From a virus, in IMG/VR virus record IMGVR_UViG_3300046674_000521, positions 1-33,769 of that record: 33,769 nt of DNA. One strand, written 5' to 3'. The notes beneath the pieces are model-generated. The model was not told the origin of the DNA and did no database searches. It worked only from the letters and a program-made list of their open reading frames with translations. Positions 13,559 to 20,475 of this stretch are shown here, one piece after another. Position numbers and translations under genes: made by a program. Each line of letters opens with the position of its first letter. Position 1 is the first letter of the stretch.

Positions 13559-13594
13559 CAACGCCCCCAACCCGGGGAAGGGCTGAGGGCGTTG
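13559..13594. terminator. Hairpin in the divergent gap
   Basis: CAACGCCC (13559-13566) and GGGCGTTG (13587-13594) form a perfect 8-bp stem around a GC-rich 20-nt loop that can pair internally (CCC/GGG). It stands between the divergent promoters of the 13331 and 13675 genes, with no U-tract, so its role as terminator or leader structure is uncertain. Confidence 0.45.
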
Positions 13595-13674
13595 AGCCGC
13601 TTCGGTGTCTGGTCTGGCCTCGTACGGGGATTATGTGAGGGAACGTCGTTGACCGGGACGTACAAGGGGGCAGC

Positions 13675-13842
13675 GTGAACTTCGGGTTTGTGTGCGGGTG
13701 GTGCGGCACCGACTGCATCGTCTGGGGAGAGCCCGTGATGTCGTGGTGGACGCAGAAGTACCGCATCGGAGAGACCTTCGACTGCTGGTGGTGCGACGGC
13801 ACCAACATCACCCCGCCCCCACCGTGGACGCCCGACGAGTAG
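13675..13842 (+). CDS. 55-residue twin-CxxC protein
   Basis: A short frame from GTG 13675 with a strong AGGGGG site 5 bases upstream. The product begins MNFGFVCGWCGTDC and later has FDCWWCDG, so it holds two CxxC pairs about 33 residues apart plus an extra Cys, a classic small zinc-ribbon layout. The tail is Pro-rich (TPPPPWTPDE). It ends 6 bases before the stop of the convergent GIY-YIG gene. The ordered Cys pairs and ribosome site support a real gene despite its length. Confidence 0.65.
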   Translation: MNFGFVCGWCGTDCIVWGEPVMSWWTQKYRIGETFDCWWCDGTNITPPPPWTPDE

Positions 13843-13847
13843 GCGGG

Positions 13848-14402
13848 TCAGGAAGGCCGAGAGGGCTGCCCGGCCACCCAGAAGCCGCTGGTTCGCTGAT
13901 CAAGCACGCGTTCTGAATAGAGATCCTCCAGAGCCGACCTGACCATCGCTATGGAGACTCCATACAAGTCGGCCAGAGCACGTACTGCTGGGAGCCGCTC
14001 CCCCGGCTGGTACTCGCCAGCGTGTAGTGACTTCCTCAGGCGATCGGCAACATCGGCGACCCCTTGCTTCAGCTCTGGGGCGTCCCTCCTGGCGGGCCGT
14101 TCACGCATGCCACCAAATCGGTGGGTGTCTCCGAAGCGAGGCTTCTCCGACCGCTCAATCGCCTCCTCGGCTGCGAGGGCTTCAACACGGCTGCCGACCC
14201 ACTCGACCTCCTTTCGAGCGACCAGGTGCCACCACAGCTTCTGCAGCGCGTGTTCCTCCCATCGCCGCTCGGGGGCCATTGAGATCCCGACGTACAACAG
14301 GCGCTCCTCGGCGTCGTAGAGCCGGTAGATCGCTGTCCTGCCCGCCATTGCGGCGTTGTACGAAGACTTGGTGCTGAAGTTGATCGTTCGTCGGCTTGTC
14401 AC
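13848..14402 (-). CDS. GIY-YIG nuclease domain fused to a GntR-type winged helix
   Basis: The product has 184 residues from GTG 14402 (GAGAGGA about 9 bases upstream); ATG 14348 is the alternative, without a visible ribosome site. Residues about 24-100 form a GIY-YIG endonuclease-like domain: AIYRLYDAEERLLYVG (the two motif strands), RRW for the catalytic Arg region and EEAIERSEKPRFG for the Glu region. Residues about 115-180 are a GntR-type winged helix (LHAGEYQPGERLPAVRALADLYGVSIAMVRSAL). The architecture suggests a DNA-targeted nuclease or a repressor with a GIY-YIG sensor. It may help control replication or transfer of the element. Activity is not proven. Confidence 0.85.
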   Translation of the reverse strand: MTSRRTINFSTKSSYNAAMAGRTAIYRLYDAEERLLYVGISMAPERRWEEHALQKLWWHLVARKEVEWVGSRVEALAAEEAIERSEKPRFGDTHRFGGMRERPARRDAPELKQGVADVADRLRKSLHAGEYQPGERLPAVRALADLYGVSIAMVRSALEDLYSERVLDQRTSGFWVAGQPSRPS

Positions 14403-14475
14403 GGACTGGCGTCCTCTCAGTGATGAGGCAGAGGGGCGCCGGGCCGACCACGAGAGGGCCGGCCCGGCCAGGGAG

Positions 14476-15483
14476 TCAGACGGAGATGCTCTGCTTGGCT
14501 GCCTGGTCAGCGCACGTCCTGCAGAGGCGGCCACCAGGAAGAGCCGGACGACCGCACAGGCCGTCGTTGCCGTTGCACTCGAGTTGCTGACGCTGGGCTT
14601 CCGCGGCCGGCAGGCTCGCCAAGCTGTCTGGCGTCCATGTCAAGGCCTCCGAGTCGCCGCTCTCAGCCTGACGGGGAAGCGCCGGAGCTGATGACGGAGG
14701 AGGCGCAGCAATAGCGGCGCGCAACCTTCCGGCCACGATCGCCCCGACAGTCGTCTTCACCGGGTCCGGAAGAGGCCGGCCAGCAATTACCTGGTGCAAC
14801 TGCGGTTCGGTCCAGCCCTCCAGCAGCATCCCCGTGACCGTCAGACCCTGATCGGTGAGCGTCTTGCCGGTCAGCAGGAACTTGGGGTTCTCCGCTCCGA
14901 TTGCAAGCAGCAGGTCAACTCCTGGGCTACAACTCGACCTCTCGCTGCCGTCCTTCCCTCCCGACCCGCAGCTCGACGAGCCCGCAGGAAAGGAAGGACG
15001 GTTCGTATTCTCTTCGCTGGTCTTCTTAGAGCTGGTCTTCTTAGGCATGCGATCAGCCGCTTGCGGATCAACCGCGTGCGGAAAATCGCTAACCGGTTCC
15101 GAGCTGGGAGTTTCCATGTCTTCGCAGGTCATGTCCGGTTGCAGATTTTCGCCCACCGGCTCTGAGCTGGGCATATCTGTGATGCTGTAGCTCATCTGGC
15201 CCATGGTCCCGTCATCGTTGCGGTCCTGCCTACGGACGAGGTAGCCGTACGACTCGAGCTCGCGGAGGCCCGTCCTGACCGAGGCCAGCCCGTCTGTGCT
15301 GGCATTTGCGATCCACTTCGGGGTGACGCCGTAGCCGTTTCGGTGCGTGCTGATCAGACCGAAGATGCCCTTGGCCTTGAAGGACAGACGCACATCACGG
15401 AACAGGCGGTTGTGGATCTGGGTGAAGTCTCGCTGGAGGACATCGGCAGCCATGGGGCCGCGATCGATGCGGCCATGGGTCAT
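14476..15483 (-). CDS. Winged-helix replisome-organizer/replication-initiator-like protein
   Basis: The product has 335 residues from ATG 15483 with GGGGGTGA upstream. The N-terminal 105 residues form a winged helix of the type found in plasmid Rep and phage replisome-organizer proteins (FTQIHNRLFRDVRLSFKAKGIFGLIS, then VRTGLRELESYGYLVRRQDRN). A long Ser/Lys-rich linker with repeated SSEPV motifs follows (105-185). Then comes a helical segment with LLEGWTEPQLHQVIAGRPLPDPVK and a C-terminal four-Cys zinc site (CNGNDGLCGRP...CRTC). It is the best candidate for replication control in the window. No relaxase, primase or helicase motif is seen, so a true initiator role is uncertain. Confidence 0.7.
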   Translation of the reverse strand: MTHGRIDRGPMAADVLQRDFTQIHNRLFRDVRLSFKAKGIFGLISTHRNGYGVTPKWIANASTDGLASVRTGLRELESYGYLVRRQDRNDDGTMGQMSYSITDMPSSEPVGENLQPDMTCEDMETPSSEPVSDFPHAVDPQAADRMPKKTSSKKTSEENTNRPSFPAGSSSCGSGGKDGSERSSCSPGVDLLLAIGAENPKFLLTGKTLTDQGLTVTGMLLEGWTEPQLHQVIAGRPLPDPVKTTVGAIVAGRLRAAIAAPPPSSAPALPRQAESGDSEALTWTPDSLASLPAAEAQRQQLECNGNDGLCGRPALPGGRLCRTCADQAAKQSISV

Positions 15484-15596
15484 GACGTCACCCCCGCCGC
15501 CCGGAGGATCACGGAGCGTGGTCTTGTGGGCGATGCGCTTGCTACGGGTACAGTTCTCACTGCGGTTCCTACTTTCACACGCTGGGACTTGCTTGA

Positions 15597-15660
15597 TCAG
15601 CGGGCTGCGATCCGCTGAGACGCTTGAAGGGCCGGGATAGCTGCGAACTCCCCGGCCTTT
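15597..15660. terminator. Two hairpins downstream of the 15703 gene
   Basis: TCAGCGG/CCGCTGA (15597-15618) is followed by GGCCGGG (15630-15636) / CCCGGCC (15651-15657) with TTTCGTGCGTT after it on the plus strand. They lie 43 bases beyond the minus-strand stop at 15703. They could end that transcript, and the second can act in either direction. The 219-base gap otherwise shows no gene. Confidence 0.45.
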
Positions 15661-15702
15661 CGTGCGTTCTGGGCCAGGCGTAGCGCCGGCCAGGTAACCC
15701 GG

Positions 15703-15996
15703 TCATGACTGTCTGGAACGACGGGCCCGCGGCTTCTTGTCAGGGCCTCGCACGTCGGGCTGGGGAGGATGCTGCCTGAAGTACTCCAGGAACGCCCCGG
15801 TCTCCATCGTGCGAGCGTTCGAGATCCGGATGTACGGCAGCCGCTGGCCCTCGCCGAACGGCCAGTCGTCTCGAGTCCTGGCGATGTACCGGATGGTGTC
15901 GCCAGTGGCGTGCCGGGTGATGTCGAGCTCGACAAGCAGGCGCGCGCCAGCCTCGAACGTCACGTACGGCGGCAGGTTGTCGGGAGTGTTCACCAT
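15703..15996 (-). CDS. Small conserved element protein, possible DNA-binding
   Basis: The product has 97 residues from ATG 15996 (GGGGGG 9 bases upstream). The sequence ARLLVELDITRHATGDTIRYIARTRDDWPFGEG looks like a short helix-turn-helix. It is followed by PYIRISNARTMETGAFLEYFRQHPP and a basic tail (PDKKPRARRSRQS). Position beside a Rep-like gene and a GntR repressor is that of the excisionase/accessory genes of actinomycete integrative elements, but I cannot confirm an Xis fold. Confidence 0.6.
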   Translation of the reverse strand: MVNTPDNLPPYVTFEAGARLLVELDITRHATGDTIRYIARTRDDWPFGEGQRLPYIRISNARTMETGAFLEYFRQHPPQPDVRGPDKKPRARRSRQS

Positions 15997-16185
15997 GCGA
16001 GGTGCACCCCCCGGGGACCTTTTCTGAGTCCCGCAAAAAAGACTAGAGTCACTACGAACCCTTCTAGCGGAGCGGTTCACGTGGCCGCTTGTCTTCGCAG
16101 GTCGGCGGCCATAAGGACGGTCGGCCGGTGTGATGAACCGGTCGGCCGTCATTGAACGTCTAACGGCAGGTGGCTACCCCAGGGC

Positions 16186-16204
16186 ACCACCCTGTCTGGG
16201 TGGT
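16186..16204 (-). terminator. Hairpin after the MUG113 gene
   Basis: ACCACCC (16186-16192) and GGGTGGT (16198-16204) form a perfect 7-bp stem with a 5-nt loop, immediately beyond the stop of the minus-strand gene at 16209. No U-tract follows. Confidence 0.45.
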
Positions 16205-16208
16205 TGGG

Positions 16209-16769
16209 TCACGCTCGGGAGCCGGCCACGAGGGCGTACTGCTGATTCATCCAATGCAACCGTTCGGGACCCCTCGTCACCTTGCCCAGGTCGGTTAGCT
16301 CGGCCAGGCCCGCTCGCATGGACGTGTAGTCGAAGCCGATGTGGTCAGCAGTTCCGCCAAGCGAGAACCAGACCCCGGCGTAATACCTGCGCAGCTCCTT
16401 CAGCATCAACCGAGCCCGGATCGACATGTCCGGCTCTGGCGTCGGTGCAGCTTCCTCGATCGTTGGCGTACAGGCAGCTACCGCTTCGAGCAGCCCGTCG
16501 TCGAGGGCAGCCTGGATCAGAGGCAGCGGGTCTGAGCTGAACTCGAACCACTCGCCGTGTGATCGCTGCTCGGCAAAGTGCCGGTGCAGCGCCCGCTCAA
16601 GGGCATATGGCGAAGGAACGGCCCAGAGCACCTCAATCTTCACCGGACTCATCCGCTGAATCTGGCTGCACCGCGCTTCGAGGTCAGTCGTCATCCCGAT
16701 CTTCACAGTGAAGCTTCCCGGCTCACCCATTACGTACAGGTACGTGGGCTTGTTGATGCGCTGGTTCAC
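16209..16769 (-). CDS. MUG113/T5orf172 (GIY-YIG-like) domain with C-terminal winged helix
   Basis: The product has 186 residues from GTG 16769 (GAGAGGA 8 bases upstream), 19 bases after the GntR gene stop, so probably co-transcribed. Residues 9-85 match the MUG113/T5orf172 branch of the GIY-YIG superfamily: YLYVMGEPGSFTVKIGMTTD (the two core strands), then EARCSQIQRMSP, ERALHRHF and GEWFEF, which carry the conserved Arg, Glu, His and Trp-Phe. After an acidic Pro-rich linker, residues about 115-180 look like a winged helix (LMLKELRRYYAG...MRAGLAELTDLGKVTRG). It is the second nuclease-plus-wHTH fusion within 3 kb. Confidence 0.85.
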   Translation of the reverse strand: MNQRINKPTYLYVMGEPGSFTVKIGMTTDLEARCSQIQRMSPVKIEVLWAVPSPYALERALHRHFAEQRSHGEWFEFSSDPLPLIQAALDDGLLEAVAACTPTIEEAAPTPEPDMSIRARLMLKELRRYYAGVWFSLGGTADHIGFDYTSMRAGLAELTDLGKVTRGPERLHWMNQQYALVAGSRA

Positions 16770-16788
16770 TTTGCAGATCCTCTCTGGG

Positions 16789-17523
16789 TCACTGGGTGTC
16801 CACCTGCCACAGGCCCGGCGCGTAGACGTCCTCCCAGACCTCGAGAGGGCCGTCCTCGTCCGAGAACGTGTTCACGAGCACCAGGACTGGCACGGGAGTC
16901 CCCGGCTCGACGTCGACTCCGAGGGCTTCCAGTTCGTAGTCGTATGCGAGCCGCGCGCTCCTGCGCTCCGGCGACTTGGTGACTGTCCGTCCGGTGCGTG
17001 CTGTGTAGATCTCCTGCCAGAACCGGTCGAACGGCTCTGGGCTGAGCAATTCGGGCACATCGTCGAGGGCGCGGACGTGGATGCATGAGACAGCGAACAC
17101 GGTGCGCTTGCCGTCCCGGACGAAGGTGCGCGTCCGTAGGACCACCTCCTCGTGGAGCTCGACATTGAGCTGGTCGGCGAGGATCGGGTCGACGAGGGAT
17201 CGCAGCTGTGCTGTGTGGTCCACCGAGATCTCCTTCTTCGCGTAGGGCTTCCCGGTTCGCGCAATCCGATCGAGGCGGGCGGACGCTGTTGCCGCCACTC
17301 GCGGCTGATCCACAACGACGGTGCCGACCCCGGGCTTCGGCATGGTCAGACCTTCCGACTTGAGCAGCCGAAACGCGCGGTTAGCCGTGGTGATGGAGAC
17401 GCCGAACTCCTTGCACACGTCCGTCATGGAGGGCATTTGTGTGCCAGGGGCGAGCGTGCCATCGGTGATCAGCTTCCGGTAGTGGCTGGCGATTTCCGCG
17501 TAGCCGGGCTTTTTGTCGCTCAT
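16789..17523 (-). CDS. GntR-family repressor with UTRA domain (KorSA-like)
   Basis: The product has 244 residues from ATG 17523 (AAGG 5 bases upstream); GTG 17529 is the only close alternative. Residues 1-75 are a GntR winged helix (YAEIASHYRKLITDGTLAPGTQMPSMTDVCKEFGVSITTANRAFRLL). Residues about 90-244 fit a UTRA effector-binding domain. Such GntR proteins (KorSA of pSAM2, for example) repress transfer and replication genes of actinomycete conjugative elements and their own gene. It is divergent from the transfer operon, with duplicated operator-like sequences between them, which supports this role. Confidence 0.85.
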   Translation of the reverse strand: MSDKKPGYAEIASHYRKLITDGTLAPGTQMPSMTDVCKEFGVSITTANRAFRLLKSEGLTMPKPGVGTVVVDQPRVAATASARLDRIARTGKPYAKKEISVDHTAQLRSLVDPILADQLNVELHEEVVLRTRTFVRDGKRTVFAVSCIHVRALDDVPELLSPEPFDRFWQEIYTARTGRTVTKSPERRSARLAYDYELEALGVDVEPGTPVPVLVLVNTFSDEDGPLEVWEDVYAPGLWQVDTQ

Positions 17524-17540
17524 CTTCACCTTCTCTCTAA

Positions 17541-17578
17541 GTGTAGTGCTTGCGCGTTCCGGTGTAGTGCTCTACGTT
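17541..17578. promoter_or_regulatory. Divergent operator-promoter between the GntR gene and the transfer operon
   Basis: Two direct repeats GTGTAGTGCT (17541-17550 and 17562-17571) are spaced 21 bp, two helical turns. A plus-strand promoter TTGCGC (17550-17555), 17-bp spacer, TACGTT (17573-17578) overlaps both. On the minus strand TACACT inside the first repeat could be the -10 of the GntR gene. The arrangement is what an autoregulating repressor would need to silence both directions. Confidence 0.7.
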
Positions 17579-17582
17579 AGTA

Positions 17583-17662
17583 CTTGTCGGGGCACAACGC
17601 AACGACAAGCCAGGACCAACGAGGCCAGAAACGCCAAGAGGCCCAGGTGGTAGGACACCTGG
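17583..17662 (+). other. Structured 5-prime leader of the transfer operon
   Basis: Between the promoter and the first ATG (17726) the leader can form CTTGTCG/CGACAAG (17583-17609) and CCAGGTG/CACCTGG (17643-17662), both perfect 7-bp stems, followed by GGGGGCCCC. It may be an attenuator or a stability element. No short coding frame is convincing. Confidence 0.4.
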
Positions 17663-17725
17663 ACCCCGATGGGGGCCCCGAAGGACCCGGCAGATCGCTA
17701 TCAGCCTTCACCAGGAGCGTCTGCT

Positions 17726-18100
17726 ATGCAGAACGGTATCCGACGAGTGCTCAACGTGGACAGCAAGCACTCCACCTCTTCAGTCTCTACCCAGTCCGAT
17801 GAAGCCCTGCGCCAGGCAACGGTCGCTCAGATCGGCCCGCGCCGGCTGATCGCCGCCGGTATCAAGCGCGGCAGCGGCCAGCTGGTCGTCACGGCCGACC
17901 AGACCCCCGAGGTCCGTCGTGCGGTGGCCCTCTTCCGTTCGGCCGCTCTCACCGTTGCCCAGTACGAGGCAATGGACTCCGCCGACATGACGCCGGACGA
18001 GCACAACACCTGGTACGACAAGTTGAACGTCATGCGCGAGGCGCGTGCCGTCCTCGAGGCCGCCGGCCAGTCCCATCTGGTCGAGGCGGTGGCGGCATGA
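17726..18100 (+). CDS. Hypothetical protein, first gene of the transfer operon
   Basis: The product has 124 residues from ATG 17726, with AGGAG 8 bases upstream; the open frame before it covers the leader. Ser/Thr-rich N-terminus (NVDSKHSTSSVSTQSDEAL), then a soluble helical body (EVRRAVALFRSAALTVAQYEAM, NVMREARAVLEAAGQSHL). Family not recognised. Its stop overlaps the next ATG. As the gene closest to the repressed promoter it could be an early regulator, but the sequence gives no proof. Confidence 0.7.
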   Translation: MQNGIRRVLNVDSKHSTSSVSTQSDEALRQATVAQIGPRRLIAAGIKRGSGQLVVTADQTPEVRRAVALFRSAALTVAQYEAMDSADMTPDEHNTWYDKLNVMREARAVLEAAGQSHLVEAVAA

Positions 18101-18522
18101 GCGTCCCCGACAACATCCGCGCCCTCGTCTACGCCCTGCACCAGCTGGGCGGCGGTGAGGTCACCCGAGGCCAGGCCGGCATCCGTATCAACGTGTCGGG
18201 CCTGAACGTTCCGACGGACGCCCCGTGGGAGAACTGCTTCAGCATCGACCTGAGCGCCGAAGCGTTGGCCCGGGTCGTCAAGGCAGCCGAGCAGGCCGTA
18301 CAGCCGACGCAGGCCCCGCTCGTGGCGGCCACAGAGCCACGCGACTGGTCGGCGGCCGCGGTCGCCCACACCCACTCCCAGGTCTACGCCGACGTGCAGG
18401 ACCTGTTCGAGGGCATCGACCCCGACTCTCTCCTCGACGACGTGTTCGCCTCCCCGGACGCCGACGCTTCCCTGGTCGCGTACGAGCAGCTCGTCACCGG
18501 CGACTGGGACGGGGAGCTGTGA
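18097..18522 (+). CDS. Hypothetical acidic protein
   Basis: The 141-residue product starts MSVPDNIRALVYALHQLGGG at the overlapping ATGA. The first 65 residues look like a small alpha/beta domain and the last 50 are acidic helices (LFEGIDPDSLLDDVFASPDADASL). No motif, signal or membrane segment is seen. Coupled on both sides. Function unknown. Confidence 0.7.
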   Translation: MSVPDNIRALVYALHQLGGGEVTRGQAGIRINVSGLNVPTDAPWENCFSIDLSAEALARVVKAAEQAVQPTQAPLVAATEPRDWSAAAVAHTHSQVYADVQDLFEGIDPDSLLDDVFASPDADASLVAYEQLVTGDWDGEL

Positions 18523-18656
18523 CCGCCGCTGAGCAGCAGGCCAACGCTGACGCCGCGGCCGCGCTGCAGGAAGCCCTGGAACGGAACGCCGAAGCCCTTA
18601 AGGCCGCAGCGGAGGCATCCGAAGCCCTCGCGAAGCTCCTCGGAGGCCAGAAGTGA
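18519..18656 (+). CDS. 45-residue Ala-rich helical protein
   Basis: A short gene whose GTG (18519) overlaps the upstream TGA and whose own TGA overlaps the next GTG. The product is one long amphipathic helix (AAEQQANADAAAALQEALERN, then KAAAEASEALAKLLGG), probably a small coiled coil. Coupling at both ends is the main support for it. Confidence 0.6.
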   Translation: MTAAEQQANADAAAALQEALERNAEALKAAAEASEALAKLLGGQK

Positions 18657-19042
18657 CCACCGTCCACACCGCAGGCAACGCAGTCCCGCCCCTGGGCGAC
18701 GACCTCGCCGACGTCCTCGACCGCCTGGCCGGTGTTCACGCCGGCATCGACCTCATCCGCGACGGCATCCGCCTCATCGCCCTCGATCGCCTCGACACCG
18801 ACCAGAGCCAGACCGTCATCGGCTTCCTCGCCGGGTCGTCCGAGGGCACCGACGTCCTCACCGCCCTTGCCCACCTCATCGCCCGACTCTCCAACGCCGA
18901 CACCAACCCGTCCCTCCGAACCCTGCCCCTCGACCAGCAGAAGACCGCACAGCACCACGGGGAGCAGGCCCAGTTCCACCTGACCGACGAATGGCTCCAC
19001 CAGCACGCATCCGAAGCCTCTGCCGCCATCGACGGAGTCTGA
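18653..19042 (+). CDS. Hypothetical helical protein
   Basis: The product has 129 residues from GTG 18653, overlapping the previous stop. The middle (LADVLDRLAGVHAGIDLIRDGIRLIALDRLD...VLTALAHLIARLSNAD) suggests a helix bundle. The C-terminal 35 residues are Gln/His-rich. It has no transmembrane segment. Family unknown; it stands with other small soluble proteins before the Spd-like membrane genes. Confidence 0.7.
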   Translation: MTTVHTAGNAVPPLGDDLADVLDRLAGVHAGIDLIRDGIRLIALDRLDTDQSQTVIGFLAGSSEGTDVLTALAHLIARLSNADTNPSLRTLPLDQQKTAQHHGEQAQFHLTDEWLHQHASEASAAIDGV

Positions 19043-19137
19043 CCACCCCCCGCCGGGGTCCGGTCGCCGAGCCGACAGACGACCGGACCCCACACCACCC
19101 GACCACCCGCCCGCACCACCCGTCAGAGGAGCAGCAC

Positions 19138-19386
19138 ATGACCGGCACCGAGTTCCGCACCCTGCACGGCGACCCCACCACCTGGACCACCACCGACATC
19201 GAATCCCAGCAGAACCTCGCCGAGATCGACGCCCTCACGACCACCGCCGCCCGCTGGGCCGGCGAAACCCCCGAACACACCCTGCGGACCCGGCTCACCT
19301 TCCAGGCACACGGCCTCTACCGCGCCGTCAGGAACACGGGCCGGGTCATCCGCCGCCACAACCACCGCACCTCGACCACCGCCTGA
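19138..19386 (+). CDS. Small hypothetical protein
   Basis: The product has 82 residues from ATG 19138, chosen for the strong AGAGGAG site 6 bases upstream; the frame is open back to 18991 but that region is partly inside the previous gene. The product is Thr/Arg/His-rich with a helical middle (RLTFQAHGLYRAVRNTGRVIRRHNHR), basic at the end. No family recognised. Its TGA overlaps the ATG of the next small membrane gene (TGATG). Confidence 0.65.
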   Translation: MTGTEFRTLHGDPTTWTTTDIESQQNLAEIDALTTTAARWAGETPEHTLRTRLTFQAHGLYRAVRNTGRVIRRHNHRTSTTA

Positions 19387-19532
19387 TGAGCAGACACCAG
19401 ATGCGCAGCCGCCTCGGCGGCTACGCGTTCGCCGCCCTCACCCTCCTCGCCATCTACGCCGACATGACCGGCCCCGCACTCATCTGCGCAGGGCTCACCG
19501 CACTCACCTGGAAAGGAAACCGAAAGCGATGA
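19386..19532 (+). CDS. 48-residue single-span membrane protein
   Basis: A short frame coupled at both ends (TGATG at 19384-19388, ATGA at 19529-19532). The product has a basic start (MSRHQMRSRLGG), one or two hydrophobic stretches (YAFAALTLLAIYADM and PALICAGLTALTW) and a basic tail (KGNRKR). Small membrane proteins of this kind are typical of the spread (spd) genes of Streptomyces plasmids, which extend plasmid transfer along the mycelium. The spd link is by analogy of position and topology only. Confidence 0.6.
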   Translation: MSRHQMRSRLGGYAFAALTLLAIYADMTGPALICAGLTALTWKGNRKR

Positions 19533-20410
19533 CCAGCACCCCGGCTACCCCCTCGGCGAACCACATTGCACGCGTGCTCGCCTGGGCGTGCCAGGCGGCC
19601 GTCGCCTCCATGTACCTCGTCGTCATCGGCACCCCGGCCGCGTGGCGTCCGGTAGTTGCCGCTGACAAGGTCGGCGCCGCCTGCCTGGGGCTGTTCGTGA
19701 TGTGCATGGCGTTCCTCTGGGGAACCAGCCTTTGGTCCGAGCAGAAGCACTTCTACAACCGCAGCAGGCGCGGCATTCACCAGAGCGCCGCCATCGCCGG
19801 CCACCTCGGCCTGTTCTTCATCGCGATGGTCGCCGCGACGGAGCAGCCGAACCCGATCGCCATGTGGGTCATCATGCCGATTTTCTCCGCCCTTGCGATC
19901 GTCGTCTGGATCAGCTGGATGCAGAGCCTGGCCCTTCCCCCTGAGGACCAGGCCGTCATCGACGCCATTCACGCTCAGCAAGCCCAGGCAGCAGTGGCCC
20001 TCTTCGACGCCAGCGAGAAGGAACGCCGCCACGCACGGCTCGGCGCGATCGTCGCCAGCCTCGGCTACGAACTGACCGACACGCCTGCTGTCGCCCCGAA
20101 GGAGGAGGCACCCCTGCAGACGTGGGTGGTCCCCTCCCGCAAGCACAGCCCGCTCGTCTACTTCATCCGCAACGGCAACCGACTCAAGATCGGCACGAGC
20201 ACGGAGCTGAAGCGGAGGGTCCGAACCCTCGCCCTCCGCGCCGAGAACGTCGTTCTCCTGGTCAACGGAGGACAGGACATCGAGCGCGCCTTCCACCGCC
20301 AGTTCTCCGACCTCCGCATCGGCAACACCGAGTGGTTCGCCTACGAAGGCGCCCTCGTCGACTACGTCACCACCGAGAACCACCGCATCCGACAGGAGCA
20401 GGCCAAGTGA
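19529..20410 (+). CDS. Four-span membrane protein with C-terminal GIY-YIG-like (T5orf172/MUG113) domain
   Basis: The 293-residue product has four hydrophobic helices (about 15-37, 48-68, 84-104, 112-133), a helical linker (135-200) and residues 210-285 with a GIY-YIG-superfamily core: VYFIRNGNRLKIGTS, then LKRRVRTL, DIERAFHRQFSDLRI and GNTEWF. The conserved Lys-Ile-Gly, Arg, Glu, His and Trp-Phe positions match those in the 16209-16769 protein. The four-helix half resembles DUF2637/SpdB-like membrane proteins of actinomycete elements. A nuclease-like domain on the cytoplasmic face of a membrane anchor could process or recognise transferring DNA; this is inference. Confidence 0.8.
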   Translation: MTSTPATPSANHIARVLAWACQAAVASMYLVVIGTPAAWRPVVAADKVGAACLGLFVMCMAFLWGTSLWSEQKHFYNRSRRGIHQSAAIAGHLGLFFIAMVAATEQPNPIAMWVIMPIFSALAIVVWISWMQSLALPPEDQAVIDAIHAQQAQAAVALFDASEKERRHARLGAIVASLGYELTDTPAVAPKEEAPLQTWVVPSRKHSPLVYFIRNGNRLKIGTSTELKRRVRTLALRAENVVLLVNGGQDIERAFHRQFSDLRIGNTEWFAYEGALVDYVTTENHRIRQEQAK

Positions 20411-20475
20411 CCACCGTCCAGGCCTCGCCCCGAAACGCCGCCTAACCCCACACCACGAATCGAAAGGACCGGCCC

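Noticed and set aside
14476-15483. Assignment as a true plasmid replication initiator
   Set aside because: Only the N-terminal winged helix and a zinc site are seen; no primase, helicase or rolling-circle motif and no iterons nearby, so only a replisome-organizer-like label is given.
15703-15996. Excisionase call with an attachment site
   Set aside because: No integrase, tRNA or direct-repeat att pair is present in the window, so the Xis role is not claimed.
20407-20445. 12-codon frame overlapping the stop of the membrane GIY-YIG gene
   Set aside because: It has an overlapping GTGA but is too short and without features; probably chance.
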